A DNA stretch of 64,000 bases from Acanthochlamys bracteata (taxonomy: Eukaryota; Streptophyta; Magnoliopsida; Pandanales; Velloziaceae). The notes beneath the pieces were generated by a model. It did no database searches. It saw only the letters and a list, made by a program, of their open reading frames with translations, and was not told the DNA's origin. Below are positions 26,902 through 39,900 of this stretch, one piece after another (position 1 is the stretch's first letter; each line of letters opens with the position of its first letter). A program made the position numbers and the translations under genes. The stretch lies in contig CM034145.1 in NCBI GenBank assembly GCA_019914995.1, positions 1,984,001-2,048,000 on the forward strand, read 5' to 3'.

Positions 26902-27315
26902 ATGAGTATCCTACCGTTCGAATTGTGAGGTTGAAAAATTATGCTTATATTTATTCCAACCTAATAATAATTTTCCAAGGGCTCACTGAGTGGTTGGGTT
27001 ACATATATATTGAGTGTTGAAGTATGAAAATTTTGATTATTAATGATATTATTAGAATATAAGCTGTTAATATTATAATGAACTGATCCTACTGTATGGA
27101 TTATGATGTTGCTAAAAAATGATGCTTCCTCTCCTTTTAACCGAATAAGGATTTTTGAGGACTTGATGCCTTGTACAATATTGAAATGGATGGTTTATTA
27201 CTTTGTTGCTTATTTTTTAGGGCTCATTGTCTTGTACAATATAAATAAATAGCTATGTGGCACATATATGAAGTGTTGAAGTATGGAGGTTTTTATTGTT
27301 AATGATATTATATGA
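26902..27315 (+). repeat. Degenerate direct repeats
   Basis: Two word groups recur in order. The word tgagtgttgaagtatgaaaa followed by attattaatgatatta near 27012 returns as gaagtgttgaagtatgga and attgttaatgatatta near 27270. The word gatcctac...gatgttgctaaaaaatgatgctt near 27086 matches gtatcctaccgttcg...gttgaaaaattatgctt near 26906. The copies are strongly diverged, so this is an old duplication. Confidence 0.6.
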
Positions 27316-29094
27316 ACAGTAATGATAGTCGACGATAACGTGAATAAATTCAACCCAAATTCGTGCGCACGAAGCCTACAAAAATCGTAAAGACGATTAG
27401 TTTGACAAGTTATTAGAAGGATATAACCATACCACTTGATCGTATCTAAGTTAGTTTTGAAGTTCTTACTCGTGCCAATTTTTATATAGTTGCAATCAGA
27501 ATACGGAAGACTATCTTAGAAAATTTTGTGAAGATTATTATAATAAAGTATGAAAAATATATCACAAACACCACAAATAAAGGAAGTGTTCAATAGAGAT
27601 ACAATACTTACAAAGTCCAATTTCAAGTATCAAATCTCAATCTTCCAATGGATTTTTAATATGTTATGATTATGCAGAATATTGAGGATGTCATAAAGAT
27701 TATTTTCATGCAAAAAAACAATCATCTGAGTCTTTAGAAAAATTCGGCAGAGAATTAGGAATGTTTATGCAGCACAAATCTCAAAAGACACAATGAGTTT
27801 ATAGCCAGTGGATGTATTTCAACCATTTAATTATATTCAATCACTTTCAAAATTTCGAATACTTCTTGCAGACACTTACAAAAGATATAATGTAGAAAAT
27901 TACAGCCAACAATTGAAAGAAATCTCGGAATAAGTATGGCTAAAAAGATTCAATCTAGCCATTGTGCATCAACTTGTGTCATGCATTCACTTTTAGCCGT
28001 TCTAGATAAGATCCATGCAGAATTCAATCTAGAATTGAAGAAGATATCTCAATATAAGATTGCACCATTGAAGAGGAAGAAACAACACCGAACTAAGCAA
28101 CAAATAGAAATACATGTTCCTTGTTGCCCGACAAAGAAACACTTCTTAGAGTGCCTTCATTGAGTCATTTTGTGTGAATCTCTTTAAGCTTTTATTATTG
28201 TGAGATTGTTCATTGTAGATTAATGATCAACAATTTACACTTTTGTGAAAAATTGTAAGACAAATTATGAGTCATCGAGTGAACTTACAAATTCATAAGT
28301 TAGACGACCTAAGCGTAGTTTGTCTGGTTTGGGCAAGGCCTTAGCTAAAGGCTAACAAGATTGTAGCTGAGAGACTTCACAAAGTTTAGGAGAATGCTGT
28401 AAGTTGTGATTGTAAAAAAAAATTAGGTTAGACGGAGGTGTTCATATCGGGTTTTAGAGTTGCAATGTTGTCTAATTTAATTAGATTTTATTTTAAGGTT
28501 TCATATGTCGACATATGTAACGAAGTTATTGTAACACGTAGAAATTTTAATGTACTATATGGTTTGATTTCTTATGCTTATTATCTTTTATTGCGTCGAC
28601 ATCTTTGGTACATGTATTGGTAAAAATTGAGTCAAGCATTAGTTACTTTTTAGTTTATTGAAAATTGATCGAATGCTAACTGAATTTTGAACAGTAAACT
28701 ATTTTCAGTTTTTAATTTATCATAATTCAACTCATCCCCTCTTGAGTTGTATTTTATAGATTTCTTTGACTTTTGTATTTGTAGTTTAATAGACCTCCCG
28801 TATGAGGCTAAAGAAATAATCTAGTAAATATTACTATTAAATGAGAGAATAGAAAAATTACCATTCACATACTAATTTTATAAAATTTTGTTTAGTATAG
28901 ATATTAGTTGGGACTTAATATTAAAAATGATGCATATGATGCAATTGCCAATATGAACCTCCATTGATAATATGCGCTTGGAAAATTGCATTAGGTCGGC
29001 TCTTCTTAAACTTGTGTATGGGCCTATATAGACCTCTTGACTCTTGTACTGGGTTTCTAGTAAATATTTTATCATTGAGACTAGAATGTGCTCT

Positions 29095-29500
29095 TTATGA
29101 ACTATTACTATTAGGACAAACTATTGTTGGACCGTCTGGTTGGAATTTGGTTGCACCTTGATGGTTAAATTCTTAAAAAGCTATTTAAATTGATTCTATA
29201 GGATGACATCTTATTAGTTCTTTTGAACTAGGCTTTTACTAGACGTCCTATATTAGACTTTGATTCGATCTTTAGTTGAACTCTTTCTAATTTTCGATTT
29301 TTTTTTGTGAGCTATTACTCAACTACTGGACTGTTAAACTAAGTTTTTGCTGTACCTTATTGTTAAGTTCTTACTGGGAAGCTTAAATTGAATCTTTATT
29401 GATTCTATAGGCGGTGCTTTTATTAGTTCTTTAGCACTAGGCTTTTATTGTACGTCCTAGCGTTGGACTTCACCTCGACTTGTAAGTGGGGTTGTTTTGG
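29095..29500 (+). repeat. Two diverged tandem copies of a ~209-bp unit
   Basis: The word tgattctata starts at 29191 and at 29400. The flanking order is the same in both copies: gaactattact or gagctattact, aaattctta or agttctta, attagttctttt, ggcttttac or ggcttttat, acgtcct, ggactt or gacttt. The copies lie at about 29095-29295 and 29304-29500. No protein is encoded. Confidence 0.75.
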
Positions 29501-29815
29501 ACTTCAACTATTTCTTGTGGCTAGTCTTTAGGTGATATGAAAAGAAACATGGAAAAGATTTTTTTAAATAAAAAGTTTAGAGCTATATTGCAAATAGGGA
29601 GCTTACTTCATAAAAGCGTTTAGATAAAAAATATTAAAATTCCTTTGAGTATATATTTCAATAATCTTACTTTAACATATTTTCTAAATCATTTAGTCTA
29701 ATTAATAAAAGTAATATTTGAATATTAATTTTTAATTTATAATTGATTTTTATAATTTAGAAATTATAAATTATTAAAATGTTTATATAAATAATAATTA
29801 GAGTATGTACGTAAC

Positions 29816-30590
29816 TAGGGGTGGCAATTTATGTTAGTGAATCAAATTCGTTCAACTCTAACCTAACTTTTGAATTTTTACGAGTCAAAAATTTGTCAAT
29901 CATAACCAACTTATTTAATAACCGGATTAAATTCGAATCGACCCATTTAATAATTAAAATTATTAATTATTAATTAATATTTTTAAGCTTGATTGAAATT
30001 ATAAAATCGTAAAAATGTCCATCAAAATGTTAAATTTTTAGTATCTTCATCGGTTATTAGAATGTTTCAAGAAATCTTTTTATATTTATTTTTTTAAAAA
30101 TATGTGGTGACAGTTGAAATTTTATGATTATAAATATATAGTAATACTTTCGATAAAAATTTTGATAAACATAGCTAGCTGACAAAATTATGATAAATTT
30201 TTTTATAAAATTTAAATTCGTCATTATTAATATATACATAGTAATATCTTCGATAATATTATAATCCTCATGTTGCATTATTTTATAAAAGTAAATGACT
30301 AACTACACATACAATAAAAATTATATTTATAATTATATTAATTATTGTTTTGTTGCTAAATTTTATTATATGGTAAAAAAATTAGAAAAGAGTTATTTTC
30401 TCAAGAGATGGTAATTCGAATTGGTGGCTCAATTTCGGATCGTCTCGGATCGACTAATTTAATAACCGGATTAAATTTATTCAGTTCTAACTCATAATTT
30501 TATATAGATAAAAAATGTCAACTCTAATTCGAATTAAATATATTGATTTCGGATTGAATTTTTAGATCGAGTTATATATTGCCATCCCTA
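29816..30590. mobile_element. hAT-like MITE, copy 1 (775 bp)
   Basis: Starts TAGGGGTGGCAAT and ends ATTGCCATCCCTA, near-perfect terminal inverted repeats beginning TAGGG as in hAT elements. The flanks are tacgtaac (29808-29815) and tacgtaat (30591-30598), an 8-bp target duplication with one mismatch. It is AT-rich, has no transposase and shares internal wording with the second copy at 60.0 kb (gaatcaaa, ttcaactctaa or ttcaattctaa, ttaataattaaa). It lies about 340 bp upstream of the CTC1 start. Confidence 0.85.
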
Positions 30591-30898
30591 TACGTAATTT
30601 GTTAAAATTTTGAAATCAAAATATTTTCGTATGATTGCTTATGAATAAGAATCTTATTTTGATTAGTAAAAGAAATTTTACTTAAAATAAACGAAATATG
30701 TAAGTTATGTTAACTTATAAATTAATAAAATTTACACCTAAATGCGTATTTTTATTATTGGAGTTGATTTGGGCTTATAAATCTAAATTAGCAATTTATT
30801 TAAAACGCGAAAAGACCTTGTAATCCAAAGGCTTTCCCGGCGCTTTGCCTTTCCAAAAGAAAAATTCGATTTTCGAATTCCCAATTCCTCTTCATCGC

Positions 30899-30921
30899 GA
30901 GAGAGAGAGAGAGAGAGAGAG
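30899..30921 (+). repeat. (GA)n microsatellite in the CTC1 leader
   Basis: An uninterrupted GA run of about 23 bases ends seven bases before the chosen CTC1 ATG. Such GA/CT runs are common in plant 5' leaders. If the in-frame ATG at 30845 were used instead, the run would encode alternating Arg-Glu. Confidence 0.95.
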
Positions 30922-30928
30922 CAAATCC

Positions 30929-33900
30929 ATGGCGGAGGCGGCAGTGCTGATCACCGTTGCCGATCTCCTCCATCAGTTCCGGCCACTCGCCGGTGCCTTC
31001 TCTCTCACCCCTTCTTCTAGTCTTTCTTTTCCACCACCTTCCAAAAAACCCAAGCTGGATCGTTCGATAATCTTCTCGAACCTTCCACCTAAAGTTTCCA
31101 GAACCTTCACTCCAATCACTTACTCGGTCCTACTCAGCGGCACCATCTCACTCCCTTCCTCCGGCAACTCTTCTCCTTGTGGAACGCGCTGCCTCGTCTT
31201 CTCTGATTCCACTGGTTCTCTCTGCTGCTCTGTTCTCGACTTTGATGCCGACGTCATTGGCCTGGATCTTCGAGTCCTCTCGTGGAATTTCATCCCTCTC
31301 GATCAGCACCATGGTCGCCGTCGCGGGTATCTTGAAATTGTTCAGTGGAAATTTTCTTGCGGGTTATCGGTTAATGATCAATTTAGTGATGACCAGCTGT
31401 TAGTTAATGCTCAAGTGAGTCCACATTTAGCTGAAGAAATGGTTTCGGGTAGAACTGTATTAGGGATTCTGAGGGCCGTGAGCCCTGTATTTATGGTGCC
31501 CTGTGCTACTTCATTGGAAAATGGTAGCAGTGAATCTGTTGGGTTTCTTGCTGAGATAGTTACTAGTGGAAGTAATGGATGTTCTGATTTGAATTCGAAG
31601 TTTGTGTACTTCATTCAGCCTAACCATAACTGGCATCCGGTGGTTTCGAAAATTGTAGGGAAGGGAATTCAGGTATCGGGATTGAAGAAAAAGTTGCTCC
31701 ATGTTGGAGGGCAAGACTCTTACTTGATGTTTATGACGACAGAGAAGACTAGGGTTTCTATGTGCAGCATGCCAGTTGAGGGAATACATTCAAGATATGT
31801 CTGTCGTGATGTGTCATCATCGTACCATGGAGTTGTTACTGGGATTTACATGCAGGGAATGGTGGTTGAGATGGATGCCTCTGTGTGGCTTGTGGTTGAG
31901 GACATGTTTCTTCCATCTCAGCACTCTCTGAGAGTTGGTTCTGTTGTAAGCTATTGTTCTATGGCTTGTATAATGAGTGATCACATGCACGTCTTGTTAT
32001 ATAAGCTTGTGCTTTTTTCTGTAGCTTTAGCATTTTCATGCAGGACTGGAAACTTCTCATGTTTTCATTTTAAAATAGTTTTTGCGCTTCAAAAAATCGT
32101 ATCCATTTCTTTTCTTCAGTTCCTGATGAATTTTGAAAGAGTACTTCGCATAGTTTTTAGCTCTATAGATACCTAGCGATAGTAGGGCATGTTAATTTAG
32201 CACGTATCTCTTAGATTCTTAAAACAAAATCTTGAAAGGCTACTTTTGGTAGATCTGGCTATCGCGTTTGTGTAAAAAGTAGACCCATCTTTTAACTGAT
32301 AGACATGTAATCTGGTCAAAAGGGCTTAAGGATGTGGAAAAAAATGCTTTTACCAGTAAGAAATAGAAGTAATCTGCATCAACAGGAATTGCTATCAATA
32401 AGTTTATGCAAAATTTGAAGGTGCCTCATCTAATCAAGGTGATATGTTACTCAGATCCTGGAGTTTTACTTTAATTTTATCTTATCCGTTTGCGCTTGAT
32501 ATATGTTTTACTATCCTTTGTGTGCATGTTGGCCTTATCTCCATGAACCCTTGTAGGGTGCTTTTTGGCCCTTTAATCTTTTGTAGTTGTTTGAGGCAGT
32601 GAGTTCAATTCCAATTTCTGAGTTGTACCATGAGATGCATGACTTTGTAGACACAATTTGTCTTCAAGTTTTCTAAATCTTAAGGTGGCTTTTATAAATA
32701 CCACTTTTGAGAAGTGAGCCCATGAATAAGGTGTGCCCATGATGCTCCTTTGGGCAAGCCAATATTGTGAAAAGACATTAAAGTGACGAAAATGACAATA
32801 AGGGCCTAAAACAAAGCACATTAGCTGTTTTTTATAAAGTAATGCATTTGTGGTTCAACAAATTTACAATAAGGAGATAATCAGTAGCTGTTTTTCATTA
32901 TCTGTTACTGCATTACTTAGGTTTGGTTTTGAGTACTTAATATTTAAGACGAGTACATGCAAATAAGTAGTTAAGAAACCTTGTATGGTTTGTTGCCATT
33001 AGATCTTATCCAAAAAGGTTCATGTTCATCTGTATAGATGCCCCAGATTAGAGAGCGAAATGCCTCTCTATGTTTACAGTTGTAATGTCATTGTCTTCTC
33101 TTAGTATGTTTTTATTTCCTGTAGGTTTCTGTTCAGAACTTCCATATCCTGCAAGCCAACTTTGCTTGGTCCAGGATTCAGTTATTAGGAACATCAATTA
33201 GAACAACCACTGATTTCAAATCATTTTCTCTATCTGAGACAAGGTAGGAATTTGCTTAAGTCTTTATTTAAATTCTAAAGTTTTGACCATCTCAGCTTGC
33301 TTATTGTCTCAATGATAATCTGGTCCTTGCTGCAGATGTTATTTAAGAACTGGGAGTATCAGCCTATTGGGTGACTTCATTCGATCTCTCACATTGTATG
33401 GGAGGTTTTGGTAGTGGACTTAACTGGGTTAATAGAATTAATGTACTTCAATTTCTGGCAACAATCTCATTTCTGTTTTTTCTGAAGGGTGTTACTTTTA
33501 GTTTGTTGCTTTAAGAGAAAGTTTGCCGGGATATTTTCATATGAGGAACTTTTGGGATCAAAAAAGGTATCTTTTGTTTTCATGCATACTTTATTGTTAA
33601 TGTTTTTTGTTTAGTTTACATAATGTTGTCATTTTATCTGCTTTCTTGTGGGATTTATGCTTTCATGGTGACCAGAAGGAAGGATTGGCTCAAATTTGTG
33701 CCAGATCGATGTTGCCTGCTGACGCTTATAACGTTCAGGTAACTTGGCGTCTTTATCACAAATTTTATGGAGTAATACAATGATAGGAACCTTAAAGAAC
33801 TAGGGTTTCATTTTTTCTGTATCCCTTTGAGTAATGGTACTATTCCAATGCATGGTATTCCTTGTATTTGAAAGCTTAGTGAATTCTATGTTTGTTTAAT

Positions 33901-36900
33901 TGATATTTTCCTTCCTATAACCTGCAATAACTTAGAGGAAATTATATCAGATATTTAAAGAACCTTTACTTTTTAATGTCAGGATGGTGTATTCATGGGT
34001 TTCTGTGAAGAGAATAAGTACAATACAAGAGGTCTATCAACTTCACTGCCTTTAAAATTGGTAAGTCATGAAATATCTAAGCGCCGTTGCTCTTATTGAA
34101 CAACTTTTGATCTTCTAGAAGATTTCATATTTTATCTTTTGTGCAGGTGATACCAATTTCTAATTTCCTCAGCATTTGTGAGTCACTGTGGCTTTCAAGA
34201 ATTGCATTACTACAAAGAGATGTCGAAAGTGAAGGTAGAGATACTTATGGTAATAATTTCTCATGTGAAGGAAGATCGTACTGCTCTACGATTAGAAGAA
34301 TCATATCAAGTGATGAGTTGGGTTTTGTTTTAATGGGTTCTCTCAAGGTTAGTAGTATAATAACACATTTATAACTCATAAGTAAGCTTTCTGTCTAATG
34401 CATTGTCCTTGACTCCTGCTTCAAATATACTACAATGTATGGTCCTTGTTTGCTGATGCTCTGATCATCTTTTAATTATTTTGAATCCTGCCTATGTTGG
34501 ACCTCTGCAATGTACCTGCCCAGCTAACTTTTGAACAACGTGCAAATCTTTGCAAAATGAAAGAATCATAGCATATATCTACTTACAATGTCGGATATCT
34601 GAGAAATGTTAGCCTCTGTTAGCATCATCAATGGTGTTGTTGGCATTCAATGACGTACCTTGTTGACTTCTTGAGATTTATCAATGAAAACGGTGGTGAG
34701 TTTTAGGTGACATTATTGAGGTTTTACATTTTTAGAAGTCCTTGTCTAGGACGCTAAGGGTGCTGTTTAACTTTCCCTCTGGTTTCTAATGGTGGAGTTG
34801 CATGGACACAATTTATCTTGAATTAAGCAGAACTCGTATGCGTATTCATGGTGTAGCATTTAAAGGTTTGTGATTTGTGCAGACGGTATAGCATTTAAGG
34901 TTTGTGATTTGTGCAGAGGTTCTCTTGTCTCAAATAAGTCAAAGTTGGTCTGCTGTCAGGCTTTTAGCATGTTAGTTTTCATGCTATGAGCATTGTTATT
35001 GAGCGCAATTTTTTATGTTGCTTAAGCTTTGATGACTGGTAGGGGCCTCTTATAGCTCTGCATTGCTGCAATTATGTTGTTCTTTAATGAAAATTTGTCT
35101 GATTTCTAGTCCTATCTGGTTCTTTATTTTGTTAATGCCAAACCATTGGAGCATGATGCTACACAGCCCAAGCTTGTATACCTTTACTTGCTTATTAAGA
35201 GGTGTTTTGGTTATATGGTCATGGAGTCTTTATCATGGTACAAGTGTCATATTGTCAATCGATAAGCACTACTGAGCTAATGACTAGGCATTCTTGTATT
35301 CAGAAACCATTAGTAGACATGGATAGGAAAAAGGATACAATTCATCCTGCACAAGCTAGTATTTTTTTCAGATGAAATATTGTTATGCTTAGGATTATTA
35401 TTTTGCTAATGTGCAGTTGCATTATATACTCTTGGTGTTTATATGTTCTTCTCATTTCGTTACAAACAGTGAGTTGCTTGCTACCATTTTTGTCTGGTGA
35501 GACCTTGTTGTATATGTCTCTGAAAGTGAATTAGTGTGGTAGTCATCTTAGATTTGGTTTGAACTCCACCTAAGGAATCCTTACTTTTTAGTTGCTTCTT
35601 TAATAGAATTACTGAATTCACTTTCTAATCGTAGTAAAATTGTTCTTTTGAAGCACTTGTTAGTAATTTGTTGTTAGATGGAAAGTCATGTTATAATTTG
35701 ATTATTCAGCTATCCATCAACTTTTACTATATTTTCCTCCTAGTCTGACATCTTCTATATATAATTATAATGGTCTTGAAATGTCAAATTTATTGTAAGT
35801 GTAGATCTCTCCCTCAGGGAGGCTGGAGTTAGAAGATGCGACTGGAAGTCTTGACATTGTTGTGCCAGATTTGGTATCAGATACCTATCTAAATTGTGTT
35901 TATGAGGTAGTAACCATGTCCGCAGTATTTATCCTGATTGAAATTACTCGAGTTTAAGCTGATTGTTTGTTTGAACCCACTTAACAATGCTATATTACTT
36001 ATATACTGATGTCTTTCATCTATAATAGAAGGGTATAAAGTTATAAATACCTGTTTGTCTGTACTCCTTTGTGGATTCTAGTTCTGAATGTTATTTGAGT
36101 CCCATTTGGATAAGTCTGTAGTTCGCCAGTATTTGAAACAAAGTAGAATTAGCACTTACTGTTTAGTACTTAAATACATAATTCTTTTTTTTTATCAAAC
36201 GCTGACCGGCATTATAGTACAATGATTCTTGTGTCACACTTATGCATTATTTCTACCAGTAAGTAATGATTCTGTTGTATCTCATCAAGCTTTTGCTAGA
36301 CAGTATGAAGTTCCGATTCTTAATATAGTAAGCCTTGATGTTCTTTATTCATTTCCTATGCTTAGCAGGTAAATTGAGATAGCCAGCTTAGTTTTGAACC
36401 CATGATAGATGTTGAAATTATAATGTAACATGTCAGACAGTCTCATATTTTTTTATTCTGAATCAGTTGCAGGAGTATCCTAGTGAATTTTCACTATCCT
36501 TCAAAAGGATGTTCTTGTATATGAGTGGAATGTTTGGTCGCCATGTGTCAATAAGTTCAAATGGTTGGTGTAACGGGCTATGGGGAATGACAAAGTAAAT
36601 TTGTTGCTCGGTCTTATTTAAATTATAAGCAGCTCGTTATAATGAATGTTGCTGTTATACTGATTCGGATAAGATGAGAAAATCATTTGCTGCTTTGGAC
36701 ACTTGAGAAAAAAAAATTCATGGATGCAGGTCACAAGTTTTAATATTCCGGGAAAACAGTCTGCAATGGTTACATAATATGGTCTTCGGTATAGGACAAC
36801 AGTACACAATGTTTCATCTAGCCAACCTATAACCTCATGGAATGAAGTGTTCATAGTAGTGCTGTTATATGATTCCTCTTGTGTCTCAGGGTTTTTTAGG

Positions 36901-39900
36901 TCTTACCTTTCTCAGATCCATCATATGATAAAGTCATTCATGGTACTTTGGTGTTCAGATTCAAAAACATTCCTTAAACCTTCTGCTTTCAAAAGTGAAT
37001 TGTTTTGATTCTCTTGACACTTAGTAAAGCTTTGATCTTTTTTGTTCTATCAGTTTGCAGTGACTGTAGTCTTTCTATCATGGTTTGCTCCTGTGAATGC
37101 TTCTTGCGTGTAGATAATTACTGGCATTCGTTGTATTATAAACTTATTCAACATTCATGCTTTTTCAGATTCCTGGGCCGTCTCTCGGACCTTCTGATCT
37201 ATAACAAGTCTTTCATTATTTCTCACTAAGAAAAATGCCATTTATCCATACTTTAGACTCCAAGCTTACTCTTCAGCCCTTAATCCAATCACCCATTTGG
37301 TACTTTCATTAATGGTCATTTTTCGGACATTGTTTTGTCTTGTTTCATTGGCTTGAGATCATTACAGCTACCGTTGCAATCTCTTCTTTTTGTGTTAAAG
37401 GTGTACTTGGAATAGTGCGTATCTGTAGCTGATTTTGTTTAGATCCTTGTTACATACATTTATTTGCAATACGCCTGACTCTGAGAAGATGTGTACTGCT
37501 GCAAATTTTCAGCCATTGCATTCTTAAAAGAAAAGCAGTATTCTTCCCTTATCCTCTTGAGTGCTTGACAAAGAAAGCATTTACTTAATGCATGCTTGCT
37601 CTGGCTCATACCAACCATGTTTTAATGAATTTATGTCTTTTCGTTATTCAGATAAAAGCATATAAACTTGTTTTAGAAGGACTGCCCATCCAATCAGCAG
37701 GATTTAATTTTGGCGACCCCATTACATGCAGAAAAATATTCCAGCAGTTTCATTATAAGAAAATTCTAAAAGAGCTTGGCATATATGTACATTTTTATCT
37801 TGAGGACTCCACTTGCTTAAATGCTTCATTCCCTTCTCCACCTTATATGCAAATGTCCTGGGGAGCTCATGATGAACTACACCAACTTTTGTTTGTGACG
37901 CACAAATTCCCGGCTCTCAGAAAGGCATGCATTTTTTTTGTTGTGTTCTTCAGTTATGTTTCTAGTCTTTTCGAGCAATTATGTTTCACATCATCCTTTC
38001 TAATGTTAGTGAATGTCTACTGAGCTGCAGCTTCAAAATAACTCGAATTTTGCTGACAAGACTAGTTTTTTTGCTGAGGCATTAGTACTGCCCTATGATA
38101 TTGTCTTCCTGGATAGTTTAAGCCTGGGAGGCTCAAACAACATGCTGTATAACAGGGCTGCAGTTGTTGATACGTTGTTCAGAAAAAGAACATGCCAGTT
38201 TTCATGTTTACTCACATTTAGGAATTCTTACCTAAAGGGACCTACTATTCCTGGATACATTTTTCCTGCTGGAGGAAAACCACTGGATTTTGTAGCTGAT
38301 AAGAAGTACCTTCAGAAAATTATACTAGAATTCAAGGCTGATTGCTTCTTCAAGTATCAGGTGTAGCTATAGTAATGTGGCTTAAAATTTTAATGTATAT
38401 ATTTTTACTGGCTCTGACACCCCATGTGTTTCATTGTTCCAGTTGCTAGATATTGGTTCCTTTTACATTCTAAAGTGTTCCAGAGGTCTTTTTGTTAAGA
38501 AGGCTGGATGTGGTGCTACATTGCAAGTCAATCGTCAAACATCCCTCTGGAGCACTTCCTTTTCTTTTGGCAAGTTTTTAAATTCAGGCAGAACTCTAAT
38601 GAGTAACTGTACTTACAGTTCTCTGAAAGTTGATGACAAATCCACTTCCGGAAGTGCTGAGTACGATTTAATATTTCAAGAAACTCAGGATCAGAAGCAT
38701 AAAATTCTAGACGCCCGATTACATCTCTCTTTTCAGGCCATTGACTCAATTAATGAAGAAACAAAATCAATAGTAGATGATTTTTTTTCTTTGATCAAGT
38801 TGCTCAAGGAACACGATGATATTTTAAGTATTTCGTCTTGCATTCAGACCATGAGAGCTGGAGCTGTCGGGCCTTCTGATGCTTGTGATGTGCAACTTAG
38901 AAGGTTGCCACAAGGGAAGTTGGTATCACTAACTGGAAACATAGAGAATTTCCATATCTATAGTTGCAGATCTTTCTCATATATGAGCACCTCATTGATT
39001 ACCGACATAAACGAGATGCAGTTTTACAGGATCTGCATTCATGTACATGATGATACTCACATGGTAGTTACCTTTTATCTAACTTTTCACAAGCACATTA
39101 ATGTTATTCTTATCTTCGAAGCATTGATCCTACAGGTCCGTGTTCGTGGTGATTTAAGCCAATGCCATTATGCGATTGGTTTGGGAGCAGGAGCAAATGC
39201 AACTTTCCACCGTGTTCTAATGACCTGGTATGGCTACTGTCTTCGTGTTTTGCAGTCAAATTTATCCACTTCAACTTTAAATGGTTTATATTATAGGTTA
39301 AAGTTTCAATCTTTCTAAAGGAGAGTTCTATTCAGGTTTTAATTTAAGCATCTGTTCCTTGTGCATAGTTTGAAGTAGTGGAAGTGGCTTCAAACATGAA
39401 GTTCCTCATGATTGCTTGATATATTTTGACTATAAAATTTCGTACTTTTCACTTGTATTGATGTTCAAAATAATGTTACCTGCCATATATTGGAACTGTA
39501 TTGTTAATTAGTTTCCAGGTCTGACAGCTAGTTATTCCTTGCTTATTGTCACCTGCTTGAGGAACTTATGTGATGCAGACCCTGTTGCTGTAATGTTCTG
39601 CTTTCTCTCGAAGATCTACAATGTTTTGTTATGGTTCAGTGAAATCTTGAATGTTTTGCTCTATAATCTAACATATATGGAAATGCTGTTGTGGCTTATA
39701 GGTATGCCTTGTTAATCATGATGTTCTGATATGTTACTTTTACCATTCATATCCTCCTGGAATAATTCACTCTAAAGCTTTATTTGGCTTATTAGTTGTA
39801 AGATTGGTTATTGTCTAACAGTTTAACTGGCTTATAGGATGTGTATCTGTGATTACTAGGAAACTTGTGTAGAAGTATCTGTTTACTGTAGCTAGTAAAT

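Larger units (their letters stand above)
25028..29815. other. Gene-poor AT-rich intergenic region
   Basis: About 4.8 kb with no convincing host gene. It holds long AT-rich runs, two sets of degenerate tandem repeats (near 26.9-27.3 kb and 29.1-29.5 kb), a short F-box-like coding snippet near 26.3 kb, and a stretch near 28.2-28.4 kb whose wording recalls the untranslated parts of plant LTR elements, though I could not find ends or proteins. It reads like old, decayed repeat DNA. Confidence 0.6.

Noticed and set aside
28160-28440. Text resembling an LTR or leader of a copia element
   Set aside because: No paired ends, primer site or protein nearby, so it was noted only as part of the gene-poor spacer.
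30057-30278. Open frame inside the first hAT-like MITE
   Set aside because: Ile/Tyr/Lys-rich translation typical of AT-rich non-coding DNA. No transposase motif.
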